A DNA stretch of 64,000 nucleotides from DASQZT01 sp963728965 (GTDB lineage: Bacteria > Acidobacteriota > Terriglobia > Bryobacterales > Bryobacteraceae): contig CAVSMH010000011.1 in the NCBI GenBank assembly GCA_963728965.1, positions 62,001 to 126,000 of the forward strand, written 5' to 3'. The position numbers were made by a program, and so were the translations under genes. Positions within the stretch are counted from its first letter, which is position 1, and each line of letters begins with the position of its first letter. Under the pieces are notes generated by a model. That model had not been told where the DNA came from, did no database searches, and worked only from the letters and a program-made list of their open reading frames with translations. Of this stretch, positions 38,381 through 47,606 are shown piece by piece.

Positions 38381-40447
38381 TCAGTGCCTCACGATCAGGA
38401 CGGTCGCCAGCACGCCGACCAGGAAAAAGGCCAGGGCGATAATGGCGAACAACAGCATGTTGTTCTTGGGCGCCGGCGCGTTATTTTTGGGCGGCGCGGG
38501 GGCGGGCGCGGACTGACCGCCGCCTTGCGGAAAATTCAATTGCGCATTGGGGATCTGCGGGGCCGCCATGTATGGCGCCTGCACCACCGGCGGGGTCATG
38601 TAAGGCGCCTGCACATGCGGCGGCGTCACGCTGGCGCCCTGTACCATCGGCGGCGTCACGTACGGACCCTGCACCTGCGGTGGTCTAAACTGCGGAGCCT
38701 GCATCCCCGCCTGCGGCATCTGCACGTTCACCTGGACTCCCCCCGACCCTCCCGGCGCCTGCGGCACCGGCTGCGGCGGTGGGACAGCGCCGCCCGAGCT
38801 GCGGGAAATCATCATCGTGTACTCGCTCATCGGCTGGGGCGGCGGAGGAGCGGAAGGTGGCGCGGGCGCGCCCGGCTGAACCGCCGGAGGTGCGGGAGCC
38901 GGGGGAGGCGACGAAAACACCCCGGTGGCGTTGCTGCCGCCCGAAGCCGGCGGCTCCAGCCCGCCGGTCGGCCGGCCGAACATGCGCGTAAACTCGCCCG
39001 GCTGCGACCCGGAAATCGGCCTCGGCGGGGGAGACGACTGTGGCGCGCCCGCGGGACTGGGAAGACCCTGCGGCATTCCAGCCGGATTCGAGAAGCCTTG
39101 CGGCGTTGCAGCCGGGCTCGGTAGGCTCTGCGGCGCGGCAGGCGGGTTCGAAAAACTCTGCGGCGTGAACTGCGGCTGCGCCGGCTGCTCCGGTGGGGTA
39201 CGGAAAAAGCTCGTAAAGTCGCCCGCCGCGGGTTTGGCCGGGGGGGCTGGCCACTCTTCCGGCCCGCTTCCGGGTATCGGTTGCTCCTTCAGCGGACTCT
39301 GAAACATCCTGGTGAACTCACCCGGGCCGCCGCTCGTCGGCCGCGCCGGCGGAGCTTCCTCGCTCGGCGAAGCGCCCGGCTGTTGGAACATCTTGGTGAA
39401 TTCGCCGGGCCCCTGCGTGGGGGCAGACCTCGCTGTAGGCGACGCGGCAGGACTGCTGCCGGTCTGGAACCGGCGAGTGAATTCGCCCGGGGCGCTCACC
39501 GGCGGCGCGGGCGGAGGAGCCTCTTCCACCGGAGGAACTGCCGGCGGCGGGAACGCGAACTCGCCCGTCCCCTGGGTGTGCGCGGGTTGGGCGGGTGGCG
39601 CCACGGCCGGGGAGCCCGCCTGGAACATCCGCGTGAATTCGCCCGGCTGCCCGGCCGCCGGCGCGGGCTTTGCAGGAGGCGGTGCGGCGGAACTTCCCCC
39701 GGTCTGAAACAGCTTGTTGAAATCTTCCGGCGTCACGCCGGGGGCAGCGGGCGGCGCTGTGCGCGGCGGCACGGACGGCCTGGCTGGACTGGGCGGCGGC
39801 GTGGCCTTCCCTTCAGGCACCGCCACCTTCATGGTCTGCGTGGTCGCCAGACCCGGCTCTTTCGGCGTTGCGGCCGGAGGTGCCGGTGGCCTGGAAGCCT
39901 GGAACATGCGCGTGAACTCCCCGGGCTCCGATGCCGTCGGGTTGGCTGGGGGCGGCACCGGAGCCGCCGGCTTCCCTCCGGCCATGAATGCCCGGGTGAA
40001 CTCCCCGGGTCCGGAACCCGAAGGCAGCGCCGAAGGCTTGAGGCCCGCCTGGGTGGCGGTCGGGGGCGGCCCGGACGGCGCTGCCGGAGGCGTGGCACCA
40101 GGCTGCATCGCCGGTACTTTCCAGGTGCCGGCGCGCTCCACATTCGGAGCCGGCGGCGCCGACCCTCGTTCCTGCTCGTTCAGCCAGTCCAGCAAGTTCT
40201 GAAACGGAGGGGCCTGCGTCACGACGAACGCCGTGCCGTCGTTGTCGCCCACTTCCACCAACCTGGACATCGACGCCGGTGGGATTTTTCGCAACCGCGC
40301 CAGCAGCGCCTCGTTCTCGGGGGTTCGTCCGCCTACCATCAGGTGAACCGCCACATCGCGGCCCGTTGCAATCTGCCGCGCCCGAAAACTCCTCGGTCCG
40401 TGACCCGGGAGCGGTTCGATCAGCTCGTATTTTTTGTAGAAATCCAT
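38381..40447 (-). CDS. Tail-anchored Pro-rich protein with kinase-like N-lobe and PGEFTRMFQ motif array
   Basis: 688 residues. Residues 6-90 resemble the N-lobe of a Ser/Thr kinase: YELIEPLPGHGPRSFRAR and TGRDVAVHLM align with the active kinase at 45924, but the catalytic Lys position holds His, so it is a pseudokinase fragment with no C-lobe. Residues 100-560 are a Pro/Ala-rich region with about nine PGEFTRMFQ-like motifs (near 148, 176, 241, 269, 320, 348, 376, 409, 483) and weaker ones. Residues 580-635 repeat a PPxVQAPYM-type unit. One membrane helix (664-685) ends the protein (tail anchor, N-terminus cytoplasmic). It diverges from tssK across 94 bp, so a role with the type VI system is inferred. 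Function unknown. Confidence 0.75.
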   Translation of the reverse strand: MDFYKKYELIEPLPGHGPRSFRARQIATGRDVAVHLMVGGRTPENEALLARLRKIPPASMSRLVEVGDNDGTAFVVTQAPPFQNLLDWLNEQERGSAPPAPNVERAGTWKVPAMQPGATPPAAPSGPPPTATQAGLKPSALPSGSGPGEFTRAFMAGGKPAAPVPPPANPTASEPGEFTRMFQASRPPAPPAATPKEPGLATTQTMKVAVPEGKATPPPSPARPSVPPRTAPPAAPGVTPEDFNKLFQTGGSSAAPPPAKPAPAAGQPGEFTRMFQAGSPAVAPPAQPAHTQGTGEFAFPPPAVPPVEEAPPPAPPVSAPGEFTRRFQTGSSPAASPTARSAPTQGPGEFTKMFQQPGASPSEEAPPARPTSGGPGEFTRMFQSPLKEQPIPGSGPEEWPAPPAKPAAGDFTSFFRTPPEQPAQPQFTPQSFSNPPAAPQSLPSPAATPQGFSNPAGMPQGLPSPAGAPQSSPPPRPISGSQPGEFTRMFGRPTGGLEPPASGGSNATGVFSSPPPAPAPPAVQPGAPAPPSAPPPPQPMSEYTMMISRSSGGAVPPPQPVPQAPGGSGGVQVNVQMPQAGMQAPQFRPPQVQGPYVTPPMVQGASVTPPHVQAPYMTPPVVQAPYMAAPQIPNAQLNFPQGGGQSAPAPAPPKNNAPAPKNNMLLFAIIALAFFLVGVLATVLIVRH
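38978..40009 (-). repeat. Coding region of the PGEFTRMFQ-like short-motif array
   Basis: Within the preceding gene the segment for residues 147-490 holds about nine copies of a 9-residue motif, consensus PGEFT(R/K)MFQ, spaced 25-70 residues apart by Pro-rich linkers that do not repeat. EFTRMF is the most constant core; variants include EDFNKLFQ and GDFTSFFR. Spacing and linker divergence argue for selection on the motif rather than recent duplication. Confidence 0.8.
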
Positions 40448-40541
40448 GGCTCACCTACACCGGCACGAGTGCCTCGCCCCAGTACTGTACCCCATCAGTT
40501 TCCCAAAACCCAAACGTTAGTGGTACATTGATTCGCGGGCT

Positions 40542-41900
40542 ATGCGGCTGCTTTCAAGAGTAGTATGGTCGGAAGGCATGTACCTGGGACCCCACCATTT
40601 CCAGGCACAGAGCCGCTATTTCGAAGATTCAATTCAGTTTGCCACGGCTTCGTTGTGGTTCTCCTCGTACGGCCTCGCGGGTCTGGAACTCGATGCCGAG
40701 GCGCTCGAGAATGGTACTGTTTCGCTGCTCCACGCGCGGGGAATTTTCGCCGATGGACTTCCCTTCAATCTGCCCGAAAGCGACGCTCTGCCCGAGCCCC
40801 GATCGGTGGCCGATGCCTTCCCCCCCACCGCCGATGGCATGCTGGTCATGCTGGCCATTCCTCCGCGCAAACCGAACGGCTACAATTGTACCCTGGACGC
40901 CAACGGTCACGGGCCCGACGCCCGCTATGTGGCCGAAATGCGCGTGCTGCACGACGAGAATACCGGCGGTGATGAACGGCCGGTGCGGCTGGGGCGCAAG
41001 AACCTGCGGCTCGTGTTCGACACCGAACCGGCAAACGACCTCATGACCCTGCCGCTGGCACTTGTGGTCCGGGACGGCTCCGGCCACTTCGCATACGATG
41101 CGGCATTTGTGCCGCCGGTGCTTCAGATCAGCGCCAGCCAGCGCCTGATGACCATGGTGCGCAGGCTCATCGAGATTCTCAATGATAAGAGCGATACCAT
41201 CAGCCGCCGCGGCGCTGCGGGCTCCTCCGGGATGACCGAGTTTTCCACCCGCGAGATCGCCAACTTCTGGCTGCTGCATTCGGTCAATTCGGCGCTGCCC
41301 CCGCTCCAGCACCTGCTCATCGCCAAGCGCGGCCACCCGGAGGAGCTCTTCGCGGAGATGTCGCGGCTGGCGGGCGCGCTGTGTACCTTCGCGCTGGAAT
41401 CCCACCCGCGCGATTTGCCGCTCTACGATCACGGCCATCTCACCGAGTGTTTCGAACAGCTCGAGCGCCACATCCGCGTGCACCTGGAGACCATCGTCCC
41501 GACCAATTGCATCTCCATTCCGCTGAAAGCCGCGGGCGACTATTTCTATGAGGGCGAAGTCACCGATACGCGCTGCCTGGGCCGGTCCCGCTGGGTATTC
41601 GCCGTGCGCGCCGACATGGGTGAAGCCGACCTCATGGGGAAGACTCCGGCGCTGATCAAGATCTGCACCCCGCCATTCGTGCGCGAGCTCGTCAAACGTG
41701 CGCTGCCCGGCTTAACGCTGACCCATCTGCCGGTTCCGCCGACAGCCATCTCCGCCCGCGTCGAGACGCAATACTTCGGCGTCAGCCGCAGCGGCCCCTG
41801 CTGGGACCACATCTCCAAGACGCGGCAGATCGGCGTGTACGTCCCGGGCGAATTTCCCAACCCGGAAGTGGAAATCCTGGTAGTGCTGGATAGCCAATGA
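40542..41900 (+). CDS. tssK: Type VI secretion baseplate component TssK (VasE/ImpJ)
   Basis: 452 residues, the family's usual length. N-terminus VVWSEGMYLGPHHFQAQ (about 6-22) is the TssK signature, followed by the trimeric beta-sandwich shoulder, the conserved VQFLIA-like PLQHLLIAKRGHPEELF segment near 265 and a C-terminal membrane-complex-binding head. In type VI systems TssK links the baseplate to TssL/TssM in the inner membrane. First gene of a four-gene unit; its stop overlaps the tssL start (ATGA). Confidence 0.93.
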   Translation: MRLLSRVVWSEGMYLGPHHFQAQSRYFEDSIQFATASLWFSSYGLAGLELDAEALENGTVSLLHARGIFADGLPFNLPESDALPEPRSVADAFPPTADGMLVMLAIPPRKPNGYNCTLDANGHGPDARYVAEMRVLHDENTGGDERPVRLGRKNLRLVFDTEPANDLMTLPLALVVRDGSGHFAYDAAFVPPVLQISASQRLMTMVRRLIEILNDKSDTISRRGAAGSSGMTEFSTREIANFWLLHSVNSALPPLQHLLIAKRGHPEELFAEMSRLAGALCTFALESHPRDLPLYDHGHLTECFEQLERHIRVHLETIVPTNCISIPLKAAGDYFYEGEVTDTRCLGRSRWVFAVRADMGEADLMGKTPALIKICTPPFVRELVKRALPGLTLTHLPVPPTAISARVETQYFGVSRSGPCWDHISKTRQIGVYVPGEFPNPEVEILVVLDSQ

Positions 41901-42571
41901 CTCCATCCGCAGACCACCGAAGACCGGAAAACCTCGCCCTGATTTTTCAGGAGGCCTTCACCGCCATCGAGCGCCTGCGCGCCAACCGCCAGGGCGTTAC
42001 CGACGCGAATGCCTTCCGGCATCACATGCGGGAAGCGTTCAAAGGCGCGACCGCCGCTGCCCTGGCCGCCGGCTATAACGCCGATGATACCCGCTTCGCC
42101 ACTTACGCCGTAGTGGCGTTTCTGGACGAGTCCGTGCTCAACTCCCACAACCCCGTGTTCGCGGATTGGCTGCGCAAACCCCTGCAGGAGGAGATGTTCA
42201 GCGTTCAGATCGCCGGCGAAGTGTTCTTCCAGTATTTGCAGCAGCTTCTAGGCAGGAGCGATTCCTCCGATCTCGCCGACCTGCTGGAGGTCTACTACCT
42301 GTGTATGCTGCTTGGCTTTTCGGGCAGATACAGCGCGGGCAACCGCGGCGAACTGGCACAGGCCATGACCATGACGAAGGAGAAGATTCAGCGCATCCGC
42401 GGCCGGTTCGCCGGACTGTCGCCGTCATGGATGGTGCCGCAAGAGGCGGTCGCCGGCCGCGCCGATCCCTGGGTGCGGAAGCTGGGATGGATTGCCGGAG
42501 TCACGGCCGCCCTGATGGTGTTGCTCTTTGTCATTTATAAAATCGTGCTCGGCAATGGGGTTCAGGTATGA
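41897..42571 (+). CDS. tssL: Type VI secretion inner-membrane protein TssL (DotU/IcmH)
   Basis: 224 residues. Cytoplasmic helical domain with DTRFATYAVVAFLDESVLNS (about 55-75, the conserved ALDE-like segment) and YYLCMLLGFSGRY (about 134-146), followed by one membrane helix near the C-terminus (about 195-218). No OmpA-like peptidoglycan-binding domain, so it is the short form; anchoring to peptidoglycan must come from another protein. Overlaps tssK and tssM by 4 bp each. Confidence 0.92.
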   Translation: MTPSADHRRPENLALIFQEAFTAIERLRANRQGVTDANAFRHHMREAFKGATAAALAAGYNADDTRFATYAVVAFLDESVLNSHNPVFADWLRKPLQEEMFSVQIAGEVFFQYLQQLLGRSDSSDLADLLEVYYLCMLLGFSGRYSAGNRGELAQAMTMTKEKIQRIRGRFAGLSPSWMVPQEAVAGRADPWVRKLGWIAGVTAALMVLLFVIYKIVLGNGVQV

Positions 42572-45500
42572 CGGCGCTGTATTTGATTTTGGGCGTCGCG
42601 GCAGTGGCGCTGATCGTTCTCACCATTCTGTATTTCCGCAACCGCAAGAAGGCGGCGAAGGCCGCAGCGCGGGAGGCTGACAGCGGCCTGGCGCCCGGCG
42701 GCGACGACATTTCGGTGCTCCTCCACCAGGCCGAAGCCAAACTGGCAGCGGCCAAGCTGGGGCAATCGGCCAAGGTGGGGAACCTGCCGGTGTTTCTCGT
42801 CATGGGCGAACCGGGAACCACCAAGACCACCGTCATGCTGCATTCCGGGCTCGAGCCCGAACTGCTTGCCGGCCAGGTGTACCAGGGCGGCAACGTGGCT
42901 CCCACGCGCACCGCCAACCTCTGGTTTTCGCGGCGTTCCGTATTCCTCGAGGCCGGCGGACCGCTGCTGGCTGATGCCGGAAAATGGAGCAAGCTCGTCA
43001 AACGCCTTCAGCCGCGCTCCTCCGTGGTCGGCAAGGGCGAACAGGCGGGGCGCGCCGCGGTGGTGTGCTTCGATTGCGAAAACTTCACCAAGCCGGGCGC
43101 CATGGATCTAGTGGTGAATGCGGCCCGCACGCTGCGCGCTCGCTTGGGCGAGATCTCGCAGGCGATGGGCATCAACCTGCCGGTGTACGCGCTGTTCACC
43201 AAGACCGACCGCCTGCCGTATTTCACCGATTACGTGCGCAACCTCAATAACGAGGAGGCCACGCAGGTGCTCGGTGTGACGCTGCCCATGATCGTGCGGC
43301 GTAGCGAGGGCGTCTACGCCGAAGAAGAGACCGCCCGTCTCACGGGCCAGTTCGAGCGCCTCTTCCGCGCCCTGGCCGATGGCCGTCCCGAATTTCTGGC
43401 GCGGGAAACCGATGGAACCAAGTTGCCGCCCGCATATGAATTTCCGCGCGAGTTCCGCAAGATCCGTCCGGCGGTGGTGCAGTTCCTGGTGGATCTGTGC
43501 CGCCCCAGCCAACTGAGCGTGGGGCCCTTCCTGCGGGGTTTCTACTTCACGGGCGTGCGTCCGGTAATCGTCAACGAAGCCGCGCCGGTGGCCGCGCCGG
43601 TTCCCCAGCAGCAGGCCGCGTTCGGCGGGGGAGGCGCCGGAGCGACCGGCATTTTTGCCCCGCGCGCAGGTGCCTCCGCACAGCCGCAGCAGGCTGCTCC
43701 GCCGCCGGTGCTGGCCTCGCGCAAGGTGCCTCAGTGGGTGTTCCTGAGCCACCTCTTCAACGACGTGCTCCTGGCCGATCGCGCCGCCCTGGATGCCAGC
43801 GGCGCCAGCACCAAGGTGAGCGGCGCACGCCGCATGCTGTTCATCGCCGCGGCCTCGCTGGCGTTTCTGTTCATCATTTTTTTCACGATTTCCTTTTTCA
43901 ACAACCGCGGGCTCGAGAACCAGGTGCGCACCGCGGCGCGCGGCATTCCCGCCAGCGAATCCACCGGGGCCGACCTGGCCACCGTCGGGTCGTTGCAGAA
44001 ACTCGAGGTACTGCGCCAGTCGCTCCAGCAGATCGTGACCTACAACCGTGAAGGCGCCCCCCTCTTCTACCGCTGGGGGCTCTACATCGGCGAGCCGCTT
44101 TACCACGAAGCCCGCCGGGTCTACTTTGACCGCTTCCGGCAACTCCTCTTTCGGCAGACGCAGGCCAACATGCTGGACTACCTGCGCGCGCTCCCCGCCT
44201 CCAGTACCGAATACCGGCCCACCTACATGGCCCTCCGTTCGTACCTGATCACCACTTCCCATCACGACAAGAGCGACAGCCAGCTTCCGCCGGTGCTGAT
44301 GACGTTCTGGCAGAACGGCCGTGATGTGGACCAGGAGCGCCGCGACCTGGCGCAAAAGCAGTTCGAGTTCTACCAGGGTGAGCTGTTCTACGAAAACCCC
44401 TATTCGAGCGACAACGACCGGGTCACGATTGAAACCGCCCGCGCCTATTTGAAACGCATGGGCGGCGCGCAGCGCGTCTACCAAGCCATGCTCGCCGAGG
44501 CCAACAAAAAGTTTCAGCCGGTGAATTTTAACAAGCAGTTCCCGGGCTCGGACCGTGTCGTGGTGGACCACTACGACGTCCAGGGCGCGTTCACCAGGGA
44601 CGGATGGAAATTCATGAACGACGCCATCGCGCATCCCGAGCGCTACATCCAGGGTGAAGCCTGGGTGTTGGGCGATACGGGCGCCGCGAACGTCGACATG
44701 GCCAAGCTCGCGCTCGAGATTAAGGGGCTGTATTCGAACGATTTCGTGAAAGAATGGCGCAATTATGTGAGGGCCGCTTCGGTGGTGCGGTACGCCAGCC
44801 TGCAGGATGGAGCGAACAAGCTGAAGGTGCTCTCCGATACGCAATCGCCGCTGCTCGAGCTGTTCGGGCTGGCTTCGCAGAACACCAACGTGGAGGACCC
44901 GAAAGCCGCCGAGGCGTTCGCGGCGGTGCGCACGGTGGTGCCGCCCGACAAGCTGAACCCGTATGTGCAGGGCGCGAACCAGCCCTACATGAATGCACTG
45001 TCGCAGCTCCAGATTTCGCTCGATGCCGCGGCGAAACAACTGAGCGACACAACCGCTAACCAGACCGCCTCCGATGCCCGCAACGCGCGGACGGCGATGG
45101 TGCAGTTGTCGCGATTTCCGGCGGACCTGGAAGGGCACGTGGACCAGCAGGTGAAGAAGCTCCTGGAAGACCCGATCACGGAAGCCGAGAAACTGGTGCG
45201 GGCGGCTGCGCCCGCGGAACTGAACGCGGGAGGCAGGGCGCTGTGCGGGCAGGTTCACCCGGTGATGGCAAAATACCCGTTCACGCCGGGCGCCGCCGCC
45301 GAGGCCACCCTGGCAGAGGTCGATTCGGTCTTCCGGCCCAAAGACGGGGCGCTGTGGCTGTTTGTGGAATCCAAGCTGGCGAAACTGGTGCAGAAACAGG
45401 GACCGCGCTATGTTTCGACGCCCGCCGGCGGAGTCGAGGTGACCAGCCAGTTCCTGGGCTGGCTGAATCGCGCTGCCGTGTTTTCGGATGCGGCGTACAA

Positions 45501-45927
45501 AGACGGGTCAACCGAGCCCCGCCTCAACTACGCGGTGAAACCGGTACTGACTCCGGACATAGAGAGCATCAACCTCGCCATCGACGGGCAGAACCTGGTG
45601 TTCAGCACGGCCGCCGCGGCGGCGAAGCCGGTGGTGTGGCCGGGCCTGGCGCACGGCGTGCAAATGAACGTGAAGTTCGGCGGCCAGCCGTTCATTTACC
45701 CCACCTACGACGGGCTGTGGGCGGTGTTCCGGTGGGTGGCGGATGCGGATAAGATCAACGGGACCGTAATCGAGATGACGCTGCGCAGCGGCAGACAGGG
45801 AAAGGCGGTGCTGAATCCCGCTACCGGCCAGCCCATCACCGTGCGCTTCGACATTCAGGCCACGCCCATGATCTTCGAGAAGGGATACTTCGCGCAACTG
45901 GGCTGCGTGGCAAACGTAGCGAAATGA
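42568..45927 (+). CDS. tssM: Type VI secretion membrane-complex ATPase-like protein TssM (IcmF)
   Basis: 1119 residues. One N-terminal membrane helix (about 4-23), then the IcmF nucleotide-binding domain with a P-loop-like GEPGTTKT (80-87), in which the Gly before Lys is replaced by Thr. A Pro/Ala/Gln-rich linker (about 335-380) precedes a second strong membrane helix (about 422-445), and the large periplasmic domain follows with YRPTYMALRSYL and the C-terminal beta domain. E. coli-type TssM has two N-terminal helices; only one is evident here. TssJ, its usual lipoprotein partner, is absent from the window. ATGA overlaps on both sides. Confidence 0.92.
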   Translation: MTALYLILGVAAVALIVLTILYFRNRKKAAKAAAREADSGLAPGGDDISVLLHQAEAKLAAAKLGQSAKVGNLPVFLVMGEPGTTKTTVMLHSGLEPELLAGQVYQGGNVAPTRTANLWFSRRSVFLEAGGPLLADAGKWSKLVKRLQPRSSVVGKGEQAGRAAVVCFDCENFTKPGAMDLVVNAARTLRARLGEISQAMGINLPVYALFTKTDRLPYFTDYVRNLNNEEATQVLGVTLPMIVRRSEGVYAEEETARLTGQFERLFRALADGRPEFLARETDGTKLPPAYEFPREFRKIRPAVVQFLVDLCRPSQLSVGPFLRGFYFTGVRPVIVNEAAPVAAPVPQQQAAFGGGGAGATGIFAPRAGASAQPQQAAPPPVLASRKVPQWVFLSHLFNDVLLADRAALDASGASTKVSGARRMLFIAAASLAFLFIIFFTISFFNNRGLENQVRTAARGIPASESTGADLATVGSLQKLEVLRQSLQQIVTYNREGAPLFYRWGLYIGEPLYHEARRVYFDRFRQLLFRQTQANMLDYLRALPASSTEYRPTYMALRSYLITTSHHDKSDSQLPPVLMTFWQNGRDVDQERRDLAQKQFEFYQGELFYENPYSSDNDRVTIETARAYLKRMGGAQRVYQAMLAEANKKFQPVNFNKQFPGSDRVVVDHYDVQGAFTRDGWKFMNDAIAHPERYIQGEAWVLGDTGAANVDMAKLALEIKGLYSNDFVKEWRNYVRAASVVRYASLQDGANKLKVLSDTQSPLLELFGLASQNTNVEDPKAAEAFAAVRTVVPPDKLNPYVQGANQPYMNALSQLQISLDAAAKQLSDTTANQTASDARNARTAMVQLSRFPADLEGHVDQQVKKLLEDPITEAEKLVRAAAPAELNAGGRALCGQVHPVMAKYPFTPGAAAEATLAEVDSVFRPKDGALWLFVESKLAKLVQKQGPRYVSTPAGGVEVTSQFLGWLNRAAVFSDAAYKDGSTEPRLNYAVKPVLTPDIESINLAIDGQNLVFSTAAAAAKPVVWPGLAHGVQMNVKFGGQPFIYPTYDGLWAVFRWVADADKINGTVIEMTLRSGRQGKAVLNPATGQPITVRFDIQATPMIFEKGYFAQLGCVANVAK

Positions 45928-47606
45928 CGCCGGGAGCGGACCAGCCGAAGCGCATCGGCAAGTACGAGCTCGAAGAGTTTCTGGGAGGCGGGATGTCGCA
46001 CGTCTATAAGGCGCGCGATACCGTCATCGGCCGCACCGTAGCGGTGAAGATTCTGACCGAAGCCGGTTGCCAGGACCCCGAAGCCAAAGCCCGGTTCCTG
46101 GCCGAGGCCCGCATGGCGGGCAGCATCGAGCACGAGAACGTCCTGTCGATTTACGATTTCGGCGAGGACGAATTCCACCGGCCCTTTATGGTGATGGAGT
46201 TTCTGCGCGGCGAAGACCTGCGCCACGCCATTCGCGACGGACACACCGGCGACATCACCAACAAGCTGAAGATCGCCTTGCAGATCGCGCGGGCGCTCCG
46301 CCACATCCACACCCAGAAAATTGTTCACCGCGACATCAAGCCGGAGAATGTCCACATCACCACGGCGGGCATCGTGAAGCTGATGGACTTCGGCATCGCC
46401 AAAACCGAAGGCCTGTCCATGACCCGCGCGGGCTACGTGCTCGGCACGCCATACTATATGGCGCCCGAGCAGGTGATGGGGCAGGAAATCACGGAACAAG
46501 TAGATGTGTACGCGTTCGGCGTACTGCTCTTCGAGCTGATCACCGGGGGCAAGCCGATTGGCGGCGATTCGGTGGAGCGGATCTTCTACAGCATTCTGAA
46601 TGAGCCCCTGAACCTGGAGCCGCTGGCGTCCTCTGGAGCGCCCCAGGCGGTGTGCGCGCTGGTGGCGCAATGCACCATGAAGAGCCCGGGCGAGCGTCCG
46701 CAGGGATTCGCGCCGGTGTGCGCCGAGCTCGAGCGGGCAATTGCCGACCTCGAAGCCCCCACCTTGGTGCTGCCGGAGAGCCGGCAGGAACTCACTCCCC
46801 CGGCGCCGCGCCGCGCCTGGCTCATGCCGGTGCTGCTGGCCGTGGTCGTGGTGCTGGCCGCGGGATTGTACTTCCTGCTGCGGCCCAAGCCTGGTCCAGC
46901 TTCACCTTCGCCGCCGAAGGCTTTGGCGAAGACCATTTCGGCGCCGTCGGGGGACATGGTCCTCGTACCTTCGGGCACTTTCCAGATTGGCGAGAAGAAG
47001 GGGCCGGTCTCGCTGCCTTCCTATTATGTCGACCGGACCGAAGTCCCCAACCGCGCCTACCAGGCCTTCTGCGACGCCACTCAGCACGAGTTGCCGCCCG
47101 CCTTTCCCCGCGACAAACCGGACAATCCGGTGGTGAACGTGACCTTCGCCGACGCCAAAGCCTTCGCGGCCTGGGCCGGTAAGCGCCTGCCGACCGGACC
47201 GGAGTGGGAGAAAGCCGCGCGCGGCACCGATGGCCGCACCTACCCGTGGGGCGACCTCAAAGATACCTCGCGAGCCAACGTGGGGAGCAACGTCCTGCGG
47301 CCCGTTACCGCCTTGCCGGACGGCGCCAGCCCCTTCGGCGCGCTCAACATGGTGGGAAACGCCTGGGAGTGGGTAGACCAGCCGACCACGCCCAGTAAGA
47401 CCGATATCGAAAACTTCAACGGCCTGAAACCGCCCGCCACCGCCGATGAACCTTGGTACATGATCCGCGGCCTGGGGTTCGATGTCGCGTGGGACGATGG
47501 AGCCATCTACGATTCGGGTAGCCTGCCTGCCCGCTTCCGCGGCCCGGCCCTGGGCTTCCGTTGCGTGAAGGACCCGGACGGCGCGGTCTCCTCCAGCGGA
47601 AAGTAA
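45924..47606 (+). CDS. Ser/Thr protein kinase fused to FGE-sulfatase (SUMF1) domain, PpkA-like
   Basis: 560 residues. Complete kinase domain (about 12-275): glycine loop GGGMSHVYKARD, VAVKIL Lys, HRDIKPENV (about 137-145), MDFGIAKT and MAPEQ. One membrane helix (about 294-316), then a periplasmic formylglycine-generating-enzyme-like domain (about 335-550) with GTFQIGEK, YVDRTEVPNRAYQAFC, PTGPEWEKAARG, YPWG and NAWEWVD, and GFRCVKD at the end. The FGE active-site Cys pair is not evident, so it may be a binding domain. In other type VI clusters, PpkA phosphorylates the Fha scaffold to trigger firing. Last gene of the overlapping unit. Confidence 0.9.
   Translation: MTPGADQPKRIGKYELEEFLGGGMSHVYKARDTVIGRTVAVKILTEAGCQDPEAKARFLAEARMAGSIEHENVLSIYDFGEDEFHRPFMVMEFLRGEDLRHAIRDGHTGDITNKLKIALQIARALRHIHTQKIVHRDIKPENVHITTAGIVKLMDFGIAKTEGLSMTRAGYVLGTPYYMAPEQVMGQEITEQVDVYAFGVLLFELITGGKPIGGDSVERIFYSILNEPLNLEPLASSGAPQAVCALVAQCTMKSPGERPQGFAPVCAELERAIADLEAPTLVLPESRQELTPPAPRRAWLMPVLLAVVVVLAAGLYFLLRPKPGPASPSPPKALAKTISAPSGDMVLVPSGTFQIGEKKGPVSLPSYYVDRTEVPNRAYQAFCDATQHELPPAFPRDKPDNPVVNVTFADAKAFAAWAGKRLPTGPEWEKAARGTDGRTYPWGDLKDTSRANVGSNVLRPVTALPDGASPFGALNMVGNAWEWVDQPTTPSKTDIENFNGLKPPATADEPWYMIRGLGFDVAWDDGAIYDSGSLPARFRGPALGFRCVKDPDGAVSSSGK

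Noticed and set aside
38978..40009. CRISPR-like or DNA-level repeat array
   Set aside because: The repeats are short, in coding phase, spaced irregularly and degenerate at synonymous positions; they are protein motifs.
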